Source: Ptiloglossa arizonensis (Eukaryota; Arthropoda; Insecta; Hymenoptera; Colletidae). Taken from it: 64,000 nucleotides of DNA. Shown here piece by piece: positions 1-12,299 of the stretch. Location of the stretch: NCBI RefSeq assembly GCF_051014685.1, contig NC_135060.1:496001-560000 (forward strand), given 5' to 3'. A model generated the notes under the pieces. The model worked only from the letters and a program-made list of their open reading frames with translations. It ran no database searches and was not told where the DNA came from. The translations under genes were made by a program, and so were the position numbers. Position 1 is the first letter of the stretch; each line of letters begins with the position of its first letter.

Positions 1-344
1 ATTTAATTATTACATTAAAGAAATGATGTTATAATGTTGCTTTTGATCGTTTTACCTTGGTTTATGATGTTTCAATTCCTTTATCAATCCGCACGGAGTC
101 TTGATTGCAATTAGAATATCTGACAATGATAACAATTTATCTATTCAAGATCGGAAAAATTCACACCGGAAAAGATGACGAAATTTATCTTTTGAATCTG
201 AATGACGACAAAGTTGGTTCGTGGAAAAAGTTACAAATGAGGTAACTAAAGAAACATAGAAGTTAGTGAAATAAACTACTCAATATTAAATACATAGAAT
301 CGTGTAACTAAGAAGAACGTAGAGGCAGCACCCGGAGTGAAAAA

Positions 345-3300
345 ATGGCCGACTGCGAGAAGGAGGAGGCTCACAATCTCGTAAGCTATTTGCCTTTGCC
401 TACCGTTTATCTAATCACTTAGGCGACCTCGACGTTTCGCGGTACACGATGATAGTGTACCTTATCTATCATCCAACTAATCACCTTACACCCGCTGTTC
501 TTGTCAAAGAAGTTCTTTGGTTATGTTGCCTTTGGTAGATTATTATTTTATTTGTTGTCACATCCATTTTTTATTTACATATACGATTTGACAAATCGAT
601 GCTTTGGTTTCAAGAATTCGTAAATAATTTTTATGCATAGTTTGTAGGAAAAAAATTAACGTAATTATTATTTGGAAATACTCAATCAACGTAAAATCTA
701 TTAATCATTTGGCGGTACCGAATAGGAATTTGAAATATTCATTTACCGCCACAAAATGAGTACAGTACATTATATCTGTATAGATAATCTTATAGAATAT
801 CTGTATATATGGGATACAAAATCGATCAAGTTAAAAATATTTGATTTAGACATTTGTTAAGGTACTTAAAGTATTTGCTGAAATTAAGGTTACACTTGAT
901 GCCTGTATATAAAATAATACATTATTAATTCTTCCTATTTGTTAACATACTTCCACAAAGGGTTCTATTTCAGTTACCAAGATTAATTGTCAAATTCTTA
1001 ATTTTAAAGTTGTATTAATAAAAATTAGTAAATACTTACTTCTGACAAGGAGCAGTTGTCAGGTGTAACGCTGACCCTTTAATAGGGTCTTATTCAGTGA
1101 TAAGGTTTAAGATATTAAAGCTAATGATATATGATTTTGGAGCAAAAGTTTTAGCAATCTTTATCTTTTATTGTACAACTGTAATTGACAACTGATGGTA
1201 CACTATAGTTGATAAGACATTTATCAACTAAACAGGATAATGTAAAAGTATTAAAATTTGTTTATTACTTGAGTATTCTATTATCATTTAAATTCTCAAA
1301 TTAGTTAATTAATACGATTATTATAATTAATACATAAAGTGAAGTAATATTTACCACAGTGATGAATAAAAGACTGAAATTTCATATAAGTATCAGTCAA
1401 ACCAGATGTGCTGTAAACCTTACCAGTTATGGTGTGCTTTCAATCAACATTTATAATTTTATTTTAAGAAGTAAATTCATAAAAATTTTAACATTAAATA
1501 TATCAAATTATTAATCATCTGCTCTTAAAACCATATATTAGTTTCAATATTTCAAACCCCATTACTCCATACAATTTTCAAGTTTTCACTTTATCTGGCC
1601 AACAGATATTCAAAAATTTCATTAATATTAAAGTTGCTTGTTGTATGAACTGTTGTAACTTTTAAGTCGAGTGTAATTCGAATATACATATTTTGCTATC
1701 ATATCTGGTATAAAAAAAGAAATAAATAAAATAATTATGTTCTATTTTAATAATTCGTCTTTGTGTGATAAATTTCAGAGCAGTTTTGTAAGCAAAGGAC
1801 TGTTGAATGCACTATTAAAATCTCAACACTAATATACAATATTTTTTTTTCACTATTTTCGAATATATATATTCTCACATAGTATGACACTTTACTCATT
1901 GAAGTCATGGCTAACAACTATTAAAACTGAACTACATTTCAAGAGAATATTTTATAATACTTAATGAGTACGTAAATTAAATGCTTCTCAGAACATAGTC
2001 ATTTTGAAGTAATAAATGAATTTGCAGCGTTAATATGAAGATTATTTTAGAGAAAAGATGTTAAATAAATAAGCATATCTACAACATTACTTTTGAATGA
2101 TAATGTTTCATTCATAAATATAAACATATAAGGAAGATACGCTGGTTGATACCATGTGTGGGTTCCAAACGCTAGTGAGGACACATAGGTTGGTACAGTG
2201 TATAGACATTGAACCTGAAGGGTTAAAATGTCAGCATTACACCAGGAGACCTCTCCTTGTGAGTAAGAAAAAAAGATGTTAAATGGGAAACTCTACATAA
2301 TTAAAATTAATTATAATATTTATATTGTACAAATTTTTATGTTTTAACTTTAAAATTTGTTATAATTCTCGAAATACAATTTGTTGAGAGTGTACTTATC
2401 TGCCCTACCATAAAAAAAAGAATAATTTTTTTATAATATATATAAGAAGTTATCATGTAATTATCTAACATATATATTTTAATTGTTGATTGTAAGTATT
2501 CCAATGTGTTTTATTCTGTTTAGAATATATGTATTAATATATATGCTATTATTGAGCTAACAATAGTACAATAGTAATATTATCTTTTTAACAAAATTTA
2601 TGCCTCATTACAAATCGTAATTGTTATTATTTTATGGAAACAACTATTTTGTAATGTACTATATAAATTTGAAATTATAGTTTCAATATATTGTGTGGTA
2701 TAGGTATCACATTAATTAAAATCATTAACATGTAATTATCAAATTCTTTCAGCAAATGGAATTTGAATGGGTACTTCACGAAGAAGTTCATTCTTCACTA
2801 TCACAATTGAGAAATATTTTAATGGTACAGTAAAAAAATAGTTTTTTTATTTACTAATAAAAAAAAAACAAAACAAAAATATTACTTTTTTATATGACAC
2901 TATAGGAATGTGCACAAATATTTCCATTAGCACTATTTGGCAATGATCAACACAATAAGACAGACAGATTTATATTTGCTGCTCCACATGACCAAGTGAA
3001 ATGTATAGCTGTATTAACTGGTGATAGCATTACAAGTGCAGTAAGTAATAATTATTTCTTCAATTTATAAATATATAATTGACTAATAAGAAACTGTTTG
3101 CAGGATGTAAACTTTAAAGTTCGACAACAACAAAACATTAATATGAGAACAAGCATACAAAATGAGCATCCTTGGAAATTACAACAAATACAAGATGCTG
3201 CTAATCACTTACAGCAAGCTATTGCTCATATAGACAATGTTGATCGTCATTATCCTTTTAGAACATCTGATGAAGTTATGCACATATTAAGAAATATATT

Positions 3301-3816
3301 AGGTTGCCTTCAACGTAGTCGAACAAGTTTAATTGTTCCTAGGAAGAAAACCATTGATGATCTTATTAAAAGCCATAATATGGTAGGCAAATATTTTTAA
3401 ATCACTGACAAATATAAATGGAATTGTTACAAATAAATAAATATTTATGTAAATAACTGAAATGTTATACTTTTTTTGCAGAAGTCTTTGAATCCAAATC
3501 TTCCAGGAAATTTGGCTATTAGTTTTTACATTCAGAGTTACAAGTTGGTTCTGGCAGTGTATCAACTAGTAAATGTTAATGGCAATGTTAAGTTATTTCA
3601 GACCCAACAAGCAAAGTGTAGTGTGCCCTGGTTAAATGATGCTTTAGTATTGCTCACTATAGCATTACAGCTTTGTCAGCGGTTAAAAGACAAGGTTAGT
3701 TCAAACACTGCTTTTCTAAATTTCCTTGTCTCATGTTAAATGCTTTTCAGATCTGTGTTTTCTCTCAATATAAAGATTTTACTGTGGGTTCTCCTGCTTC
3801 ATCTACAGTGGCATAA
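345..3816 (+). CDS. rogdi: Rogdi homolog, six exons
   Basis: Spliced exons 345-380, 2753-2824, 2906-3040, 3104-3382, 3482-3694 and 3751-3816 give a 266-residue protein, close to the usual Rogdi length of about 270-290. The start MADCEKEEAH and the following FEWVLHEEVHSSLSQLRNIL segment are typical of Rogdi. Every exon ends in phase 0 with GT donors and AG acceptors. Family knowledge: Rogdi is a mostly helical cytosolic and synaptic protein, a Rav2-like partner of DMXL/WDR7 in V-ATPase assembly; it is a memory gene in flies, and human mutations cause Kohlschutter-Tonz syndrome. The first intron is 2.4 kb and carries a structured-RNA candidate. The protein ends FTVGSPASSTVA. The identification rests on recalled family sequence, not a search, but I consider it secure. 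Confidence 0.92.
2137..2258 (+). ncRNA. Candidate structured RNA in rogdi intron 1
   Basis: Positions 2137-2144 pair with 2196-2203 (8 bp, one G-U). Above this is an asymmetric internal loop (2145-2150 against 2191-2195), then an upper stem of 9 bp (2151-2159 with 2181-2190, one bulged A) and a 21-base terminal loop. This is the geometry of an H/ACA snoRNA 5' hairpin. AGACAT at 2204-2209 is one base off an H box (ANANNA). Next come a second stem (2205-2210 with 2227-2232) and a short GGAG/CTCC hairpin near 2245-2256. No clear second pocket or terminal ACA box is visible, so the snoRNA label is tentative. It could be a transposon remnant or chance. Confidence 0.3.
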
Positions 3817-6300
3817 AATGGCTCTGTGTAAATGTAACATAGTATGCCACAGTCAATGCTCTGGTAGCATTTTTGGTGAATTTTGCTTTCACAATTGAAA
3901 TTTGATCCTCAATACATTAAGATATCTATAGAAATTTAAAAAATTTAAAAAATTTTAAAAATTATGTAATACATTTCAATTCATTTAGCAACTTGAATGT
4001 TAAAGTTAATTTTGCCTAGAATGAAAAATAATTCTTGTATAGCAGTACAAGTTTTAAGTGTTTGATATCATTTAATGTGGATATAATAATTCTGAAAGAA
4101 TTTTACCAATAATAATGTCTACAACTATGTTGTATTATGTTTGTTCAGTACTATATTTTCATTTGGATTGAAGATCTTTGATCTAACAAATAAGAGTAGT
4201 CGTAAATCGTTACTGAGTCATCTAGTGAAATAGTTAAGTAGTATATTTACTATACTTCTGTGATCATTCGGAATGTTACAACAATTCTTTCCTTATTAGA
4301 ATTTATTATTTTGTTTTTAGAGTAGTGTATGTGAGTTTTGAAGTCTTTATTTTTAATTATGTTATCTAATCACTTAGTTTTTTAATCGTCTTGATCGATT
4401 ATTTATTTTAATCACCAAAGAGAATAACATTTAATAAGCACTGATCTACATTGTCATGGTATGACGTTCCTTTCACCATACTATATCTACATTTACACAC
4501 AGATGAACTCAATTATCTTATTACTAGACATGTTATGTCGATCATAGACCAGACATTAGTGTAATTGTTGTTGATTAATGTTATTGATATTTATGGAGAT
4601 ATGGCACAGAGATAGTAAATAATAAAAATTTGAATGCAATTGTATTAAATATTTAAGATTACCTTAAAATAACAACGTTAGAAATGTGCAATTTTTAACG
4701 TTGAAATTGAACGGTTTTTTATATGGAGTTGAATGGAAGGTATTTATGTTTTTATAAGGAAAATAAAACTGTATTTTAACGCGACATATGAACTTCGATT
4801 CATTTAAATTTGTGGTGCTTTCTGTGTTTGTTTTTTAAAGTAATAAAATTTAACAAAAATTATATTTAATACTTATTTAAGCAAAGTCCATAAATTTGAT
4901 TAAGTTTATAACTTGTAGTTTTAAGGGTACCAATGAAACTTTAAAAAATTTATACAAACTTTTAATCAACTTTGCCATTTTTTAATTGTATATAAAGTTG
5001 AATGTATTTATTTGTATAATTTAAATATAAATAAGTGGAACAATTTTTTATTGTTAAAAAAAGAAACATAATAACTTTCCATGCAATTCAACAACAAACA
5101 GGCCTTTCTCTTAGTATTAGCAATTCAAATTTGAAAACATTTATAGAAATGTTATATACTTAAAAAAGATGAAAAAAGAACCGAATATATTCATCTTGCT
5201 TTAATTACTTATGTGTTTGAAATGTTATAGTTTTCAAGTGCTGTGGTTTAGGGTATTAAATGATTACAATTCCATTTTATGCATTGTATTTCTCTTGAGT
5301 TTTTATTATTGTATTGTGTACTTATAAATTACATTTTATTGATATCATTTTACAAATTACATACTATTTATAATTACTTGTTATGTTAAATATCTTGTAT
5401 GAAATATAAAATTGTACTTAAGTGGTTATTATTTATAATGATTTAAAGAAACGTATAATTTTTTTTTGTTTGTTTTCTTCAGTTTACATTCTTTAAACAT
5501 TGAATTAATTTCAAATGTAAAATTCATGTCAAAAATGATTTATATCTTAGATAATTACACTTACAACAATTACACAAGTAAGTAAGTGACATGTTTAATA
5601 GTTTCTTTATGTAAATATTATATTTAGACAAAATGATATGCTTATAGGTAATGTTTAATACCTTGTATTTAGAAACAATAAAAATATACAATATTAAAAA
5701 TTTTACTACATATCATTCTCATTATGAATTATTAGCTAATTTCATAACCAATAATGTTTATACATTTTATAATATTCTTGATTGTTTTGAAACACCATAT
5801 ATTTCATTAATTTTAATAAAATTAAAAATTACTAAAATTAACAATAAAAAGATTTAAATATCATTTTACATCATTACTGTATATGTAATAGTAAATACTT
5901 GTATTATTGGAGAATTTTCAAGTTATCATTGTTTGCTTTTTCATTGTTAATATAAAAAGTAGGAAGAGTATTGTGTAATTCTTCAAAAAGTTGAAGAAAG
6001 TCATTATAATTAATATTAGCAGTATAAAATGGTGTGTAATTAATTTACAACAGAACAAATTTTGAAAATAAAAGCTCTTAATTATTTTCTTGCAGTTGTA
6101 GCAAATCATAACAATGGTCTACGAGTAAATAGAACGAAAAAGAAATCAAAGTACATTGAAAGGATATCTTAAACAAAATGGAAAGAAAATATTCTAAAAC
6201 ATTAATTTGAAATCATAAGTTATCAGCTTTTTATTGCTATACTACGTTAATATTTTTTAAATTCCTGTTTTCAAAATTTATACGAGTTTATACTGAAAAC
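3817..6300. other. rogdi 3' side and intergenic DNA, no gene seen
   Basis: This very AT-rich sequence contains only short open frames without family resemblance, splice context or codon structure. The first few hundred bases are probably rogdi 3' UTR, but no single polyadenylation site stands out. Confidence 0.6.
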
Positions 6301-6305
6301 CGCAA

Positions 6306-6420
6306 ATTCGATTCTTCGAATCGATTTTTCAGGATTCAATTTTTTGGTGAATCAATTCCAATCGATTCGTTTCAGAATCGATTCAAGAATCGATATTTTG
6401 ATGAAAATCGAACACCTCTA
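6306..6420. mobile_element. hAT-like transposon end remnant
   Basis: The stretch has repeated, mutually inverted copies of GAATCGATT-like units. On the minus strand it begins TAGAGGTGTTCGATTTTC, which resembles hAT terminal repeats (YAGRGGTG...). Subterminal CGATTC repeats are common in that superfamily. No transposase fragment and no partner end were found, so this is one end or a short degraded non-autonomous copy. Confidence 0.4.
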
Positions 6421-7795
6421 CCGACAACCCTAGTCAGATCTCACCTACAATAAAATTACTCCTGTACGTATTTCGGAAGGAAGTTTTAGGTAAAATTTTA
6501 ATTCTATTTATATTATTACATTTTTTAATTATTTTTTTCCAAAAAATTACTTTCTTTCACTCTATTGATTTTTAACTTTCAATTACGTGAACCGAGATAA
6601 AATAATTCAAAATAATTTGATATCTATCACTCTAGATTTAAACACAATTGCATTATGAGTATGTACAATCAAAATATAATAAAATATGTTTCAATTATTT
6701 ACAAGCAAATAATAAAATTATTTCGAAGTAAAATGTACTTCAATTTGATATAATTACTTTCTAATATTTAGAAAATTGAAAATATCAATTTTTTAGTTTT
6801 GTTTAATGTTTAATCCTAAATTGATTTAAAGAAGAATAATATTCTCTTAGGACGAATACTATTCTAGCTTTTAGTAGCTTATTTTTAGTTTATTTTATAT
6901 TCTATAAAATATAATAAAGAGTAAAATGATCCTACATTTATGATCGACAGTGTCGAAATGTAGAATAGTAGGCATTTTATCTCACGGGAGTTGTCAATAT
7001 CTGAAATACCGACTTCATAAAATATCAGTGGTTTTTAAGCGACCTCTTCGTTTAAAAACAGTAATTCTGAGAACTATTACATATTCAATTGAACTGCTGA
7101 ACTCGCAATCGGTGAAGTTTCCAACTTCTTGCACCGCGTTCTTATTTAAATAGTTTTGAATAAATATTTATTTACGATCATTGGTCCAGTAAAGTAATTT
7201 TACTCGTATAATTCTTTTTGAACAATTATTTATAACACGTATATTATTCTTCATACATTATTAGAATACGTCTTTACTTCTTATAATAATTTTTCAACAA
7301 AAATATTTGAAACATATTTTATATAATTCCTGGAATATTTATTTGCATTAAATACTTGTTAAATAATTAATATTGAATGAAATATTGATCGTTAACAAAA
7401 ATATCTAATAGTTTAGTTATACAAACGAAAATATATGAAGGTGTTTATTCGTTGTACGAAATTTTTACTTCTGCAAAGATTTTGTTCAACTTTGTCCATT
7501 AAGTATTTACTTTATTACCCACAAAAAATAAAATCTGTTACATTTTCCACTATATTTTTATAAGTATATTACACATATTATCAATGTATTGACAACGTCT
7601 TTTCCAAGTAAATAAGTTCAAATACGTTCTTATTTGCACTATTTTTAATTATAAGTACCTACACACGTGTTTAACACACTGTGCTCACATTATGGAATTT
7701 CAAAGGATAATACGAGTTATGTCGGAGGTCGTGTTTGGACTCACTTTCATTAAGATAATCTTACCAATTTATTGGTAATAGTTTTGATGACATTA
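6421..7795. other. Intergenic, nothing recognised
   Basis: AT-rich sequence. A 67-codon open frame at 6950-7153 (+) has no recognisable similarity, no splice or promoter context and no second exon, and I do not regard it as a gene. Confidence 0.5.
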
Positions 7796-7814
7796 GTGGA
7801 TCCATTCCGCGTGC

Positions 7815-7926
7815 AATAAAAATCGCTTACGACCAGCTGTTAGTGGCTAGTAGTTCGCCACTCACTTATCGTGTTGTGTCCCGAATAAAGCTATTTCTTC
7901 AGTTAAAAAGGGAGTTTACAATCAAG
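7815..7926 (+). promoter_or_regulatory. Possible first (non-coding) exon with strong donor
   Basis: A less AT-rich island at about 7800-7926 ends in AAG followed by GTGAGC, a good splice donor at 7927. It contains no useful open frame. It could be the 5' UTR exon of a gene or lncRNA reading to the right, but no matching downstream exon was identified. Confidence 0.2.
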
Positions 7927-10140
7927 GTGAGCGCTTTTTGAATTGGGCCGGATTTAAATTGTAGCGACTAAATATAAATAAAGCTCGGGATATTGTTGTT
8001 CGTGCGGTAATAATATTTAGACAAAAGCACGATTTGTTTCTATTTTTGTTACTATCGATTCTACCAAAAATTTTTGTAGAAAAAACAGATTACCGTTTTC
8101 TTGCGACGAGATAACGAATACATAGATATAATTGAATTTTAATTACTTATTATTTAGAATCTACCCTCGTTGAATAGGCGTGCGACGATAAATAACGTCT
8201 CCTATTTATTGACATATACGAAATAGACTAGTGAGGTTTAATCGACATTGATTCGGTAAATTTTGAGTTAAATCGAAAGAAACGGACAGAATACAATTTT
8301 AAGAACGGTCAATTTGGTCTAGACATCCTATCGATAGGGTTATTAATTTATATAGATTACTCAAATAAAACGTTTCATTCAAATAATGCATACGTATTGT
8401 CATTACTTGTTACTCGTAGAGTTCGATTGCAACGAAAAAAGTTAATGTAGATAACAGCTTATTTAAATAACATACATAGGCGAACAAATATTTATGTATC
8501 ATTTTAATGATAAGACTATCTATTACATATGCACGCATTGCATTCTTTTGTGCTCTGTGTACCATAACGAATACGAATACTACGATACTCTTTGAGATTT
8601 TAGAGCTACCTGTTCTAGGTAACTTACCAGCAATTCAAAGAATATTATCAAGCTTCAGCGAAATATACTAACAGCGTATTATTATGCTGACGAATTTTTG
8701 CACGTATCTAGTCGTATCTAGATTAAACGTGATAGATGGTTGGAACCATAGGTGCACGAAACAATATTAAGTAATACGTATAGAAATAATAAAAAATGTA
8801 ATCAATTCAATTATTTTCCATTTAAGAGTAGCTTCCATAGATTTAGTTACATTGGATCTTTTATATTTGTTCCGAATAATTACTACGTAATTATATTCCA
8901 ATTTTATATGCTTTTCCAAGTCGTGTTTAGTAATTTCTTAATTTTAATATAGGTTTAGTTATTTGTTATCTGTTTCATATTTTTGAATTCGAATGATGGT
9001 TCTCGAAGAAACTAGACGAGGACTAGGATTTTTCGCATTGAAAATCAGGGCAAACAATTCAAATACGGGTATGTTCGTGTTGACACCCACGCTCTTCGAA
9101 CGCTTATGCTTATAAATTATATAAGCAACCGTTATGTTTGGCTTCTAATGGCTTACGCTTATAAATACTATAAACTGGTATTCTACTTGGCTTCTATGCG
9201 TTTACATTTACTCGTGTACTTAAATATATCGATCGTGGATGTCGTTCGATTGGAAAATGTAAGCAGTTGCAAGTGTATCAAAATAAAAGATACGAAAGAA
9301 AGAATGCAAATGCTATTTTCTAACTTTAATAGTATGAAACTGAAATCCACGATGAAATTATTAACTACTCTTTTTCTTCTAATATGGCGAACATTTGTTA
9401 GAAACAATTTAAAAACCTACCGCACAGAGTTTTTAATTTTCCTTGTGTCACCTTTCTGATTCTATTTACTTTTTCTAGTATAATTTCCAACATTTGGAAC
9501 ATTCTTTTAAATATTTTCTTAAAAAGGGAAAGGTCATTATTCGTCCACTTTCGGTTAAGCGTGTATATAAATTACATTAACTCGATAACTTGCTCGGTCG
9601 TACAATTAAATTAAAATGGGAAAAGTATTCACATTTTTGTTGCCCTATCGCAATGAAATAAGCGTTTGCGAACGTTACTTATAACGTGACAGTGATGTCA
9701 TAATTATTCTTGCGTTATACCGCGTAGGCGTAGAAACGGAATGCACCCAAAGTGTATCTATTGTAAGTTAAACCATGGGATTATAGCATGGTGATATTGG
9801 CAAGCATTGGCAAGAGAGAGATACTACAAGAATTTATACACGCACTACTTATCTGTGGTGACCAGATATTGTTGTCTAGTGTAAATCAGATGGCGTTGTA
9901 ATTTATGGAAACAAGACGAAGCTGCTAGGGAATTCCTAGGGAAGTCCTAGCACTCTGGGACTAAAGAAGGAACAAAGAAACGATCTACAGTTCGTTATGA
10001 GATGTTATATGGTGTTAAATGAATGAGCCTAGAAGAGCGAATTATTTTCAGCATCGAAAGGTCCGGTCATCGAATTTTTCGATTTTATCTTAATAAATTT
10101 CTCTTGGAATTACCTACAAACAACGGATTCCAACTGCAGT
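7927..10140. other. Intergenic, one duplicated 50-base unit
   Basis: No recognised gene. At about 9099-9200 a unit containing CGCTTATAAAT...TTGGCTTCTA occurs twice in imperfect tandem copies. The 117-codon open frame at 9106-9459 (+) runs through this duplication, has no known domain and looks like chance. Confidence 0.45.
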
Positions 10141-10144
10141 ACGT

Positions 10145-10330
10145 TAATAACGACAGTAGTTCCCGCTTCCAAAGTGAAAAATCGAGTTTTCCAGTTGCCC
10201 TGAATTCGGGGTAGGTAACGAATTTTACCTCAAACTGAAACTATAAAACGAAGAAGGTGAATAGGATACGTAAAAAATGAGAGAGATAGAACAATAAGGG
10301 GAACAGAATACAAAGAACCGTTTTTTCTTG
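10145..10330 (+). repeat. Dispersed repeat, copy beside Tigger 3' end
   Basis: The segment contains GAATTCGGGGTAGGTAACGA, followed further on by AATGAGAGAGATAGAACAAT. The same order of blocks recurs at 12000-12130 and 39890-40230, all in the same orientation. It lies directly after the transposase 3' end, so together with the copy at 12000-12130 it flanks the transposase as direct repeats. Confidence 0.55.
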
Positions 10331-10432
10331 GAAAACGTTTGTTGAAAAATACGTGTCAGCAATATAAGCTTGATAAAAAACACAAAGAGATTACAAATAA
10401 AAGCTTTATTAATTGTTATTATATCGATTACA

Positions 10433-11944
10433 TTATCTCCGTGTATACTGATAAAAATCTTGCAACGCCTGCACCTGTATCTTAATAAACTTCGGTTGCC
10501 TTTGGGACCACAAAACTAGGTTTTTAAACATTCTATTTATTTCTATTTCGTCCAGATGAGGTCTTGGCTCGAGACAAAATTTGTCGTTGCCTCGATAGCG
10601 ACGAACTTTCGAATCATCTTCTATTTCACTGTAACCGGTGAACGATTCTTCTACCTCCTCTCGAGGAACAGTTTCCTCTACGATAGTTTTTACTGTATCT
10701 GGAATGCCAGTAACGGTTGACGCGATAAAAGGAGACCTCTCTTCTTGATCTTCTTGCGTTTCTTGTTTTATTATTACTTCGTTTGCTAGTATTTTCTCCC
10801 ATGATTTACATATAATAGTCTGCGTCATGTCTACCCAAACCTCGTTAAGTATATTAATGCAATCCTTTATATCATATTTCTTGTAAAATTCTTCCACCCC
10901 ACCAGGAAACTCTACAATCTTCCTAAGCATGCGATGACGGTAGGAGGTTTTCATAGTCTCTATGATCCCTTGGCCCATTGGTTGCAGAATGGACGTCGTG
11001 TTTACTGGAAAGTACACTATTTCGATATTATCGTCCTGTTTCTTTTCTTCCGGTGAAAGTACGTGACCTTCATAATTATGTAGCAATAGCAACACTTTCC
11101 CGTAAGTACCGTCTTCGAGCTGGTGTTTTCTCACAGCCGGCTTGAAATGATTTTCCAACCAATCAGCAAACACGTTCTGGTCCATAAAACCATTCTTCTG
11201 AGCCTTGAAAATGACTGGCAATGGATCCCGGCAATGCTTTAGGACCCTTGGCCTTTCATATTTGTTGATAAAGATTGGTGGAAGTTTATGTGTTCCGGTT
11301 GCATTCGCACAGAGACCCACGGTAACCTGATCTTTTTTTTTTATATTTCCGGTGATTTTTCTTTCTCCCGCGTGGATCAATGATTTTTGCGGAACAGCTT
11401 TCCACATCAGACCCGTTTCATCCATATTATAAACATTGCGTAATTCTATGTTTTCCATCTTCAGTCGCTGTTGAAAGTTTCGGGAAAATTCTTCCGCCGC
11501 CATTATATTGGTGGTTGCACTTTCGCGATGGAGTTTAAGAAAACGAATGCCATGGCGACGTTTGAACCTCCATATCCAACCTGCACAAGCCGAAAATGAC
11601 GACGGGCCGCCCAATTCTTCATTTAATGCAATCGCTTTCTTTTGCAATACTAAATCGGTAATGCAATCGTCTATTGCTCGTTGCTGTAAAAACCATGAGT
11701 ACAAACAAGCATCCAATTCCACTAGTACAGGCTTCCGCATCTTCTTCCGTCCTTGAAATTCCGGTATCTGTGATGTTTTCCGTATATTAACTGCATTTGA
11801 TTTGATGCGACGTATGGTTGTGTCACTGATATTGTAGTCCTTGGCCAATTGATTCCGCGGGAAACCATCCTCCAGTTTCTGTAAGATGTCGCTCTGTTGC
11901 TGTAGCGTCATGTAAACCCGTGTTTTCCTGGGCCTAACTGACAT
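10433..11944 (-). CDS. Tigger/pogo-family transposase-like protein, catalytic residues altered
   Basis: One uninterrupted frame of 503 residues begins with ATG at 11944. Residues about 8-55 form a psq-type helix-turn-helix (LAKDYNISDTTIRRIK), 72-135 a CENP-B/Tc5-type DNA-binding domain (ending WRFKRRHG), and 165-375 the DDE domain. The first acid is present (D175 in YNMDETGL). The second position is His289 (LLLLHNYEGH instead of the usual LLLLDN..GH) and the third is Gly324 (LQPMGQGII instead of QPMDQG). Family knowledge says a transposase with such changes should not cut DNA. The frame is nevertheless full length, with an acidic linker and a C-terminal tail ending FYQYTRR. On the minus strand an AATAAA lies 23-28 bases after the stop (10405-10410). 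It may be domesticated, like CENP-B or Jerky, or a recently inactivated element. Confidence 0.85.
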   Translation of the reverse strand: MSVRPRKTRVYMTLQQQSDILQKLEDGFPRNQLAKDYNISDTTIRRIKSNAVNIRKTSQIPEFQGRKKMRKPVLVELDACLYSWFLQQRAIDDCITDLVLQKKAIALNEELGGPSSFSACAGWIWRFKRRHGIRFLKLHRESATTNIMAAEEFSRNFQQRLKMENIELRNVYNMDETGLMWKAVPQKSLIHAGERKITGNIKKKDQVTVGLCANATGTHKLPPIFINKYERPRVLKHCRDPLPVIFKAQKNGFMDQNVFADWLENHFKPAVRKHQLEDGTYGKVLLLLHNYEGHVLSPEEKKQDDNIEIVYFPVNTTSILQPMGQGIIETMKTSYRHRMLRKIVEFPGGVEEFYKKYDIKDCINILNEVWVDMTQTIICKSWEKILANEVIIKQETQEDQEERSPFIASTVTGIPDTVKTIVEETVPREEVEESFTGYSEIEDDSKVRRYRGNDKFCLEPRPHLDEIEINRMFKNLVLWSQRQPKFIKIQVQALQDFYQYTRR

Positions 11945-11999
11945 TGTATGTCGTACAATGATGTGACAAAACCTATTCCGGTTTCAAGGCGATCTAAAA

Positions 12000-12130
12000 G
12001 CAGACTACACGTTTCCAGGTTTCAAGACGGAAACTCAGATCCGTCAGCTACTCTGAATTCGGGGTAGGTAGTGTATTTTATCTCGAACTAAGACTCAATA
12101 ATGCGAGATTCGAGACTGGAGTCGAAGAGA
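12000..12130 (+). repeat. Dispersed repeat, copy beside Tigger 5' end
   Basis: CTGAATTCGGGGTAGGTAG followed by TATTTTATCTCGAACTAAGA matches the copies at 10145 and 39890 in the same orientation. Its position just upstream of the transposase start suggests a subterminal element repeat, or insertion of the transposon into an older repeat. Confidence 0.5.
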
Positions 12131-12299
12131 ATTTCCGCCGCGTGTAGGTACGTGAGCTCGGCACTTCGGGCAACTTCGTTATGTCGATAAAGAAAACGAA
12201 TATGAGTCTTTCTTTCTCGCTCTTGAAACAGCTAAAGTTCAACTTGCCGATAAATGATGTATGACTCATGATCAGATTTTTTTCTGACGCATAAAGAAG

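Noticed and set aside
9106..9459. 117-codon plus frame
   Set aside because: No known domain; it overlaps a local 50-base duplication and its composition is that of AT-rich non-coding DNA.
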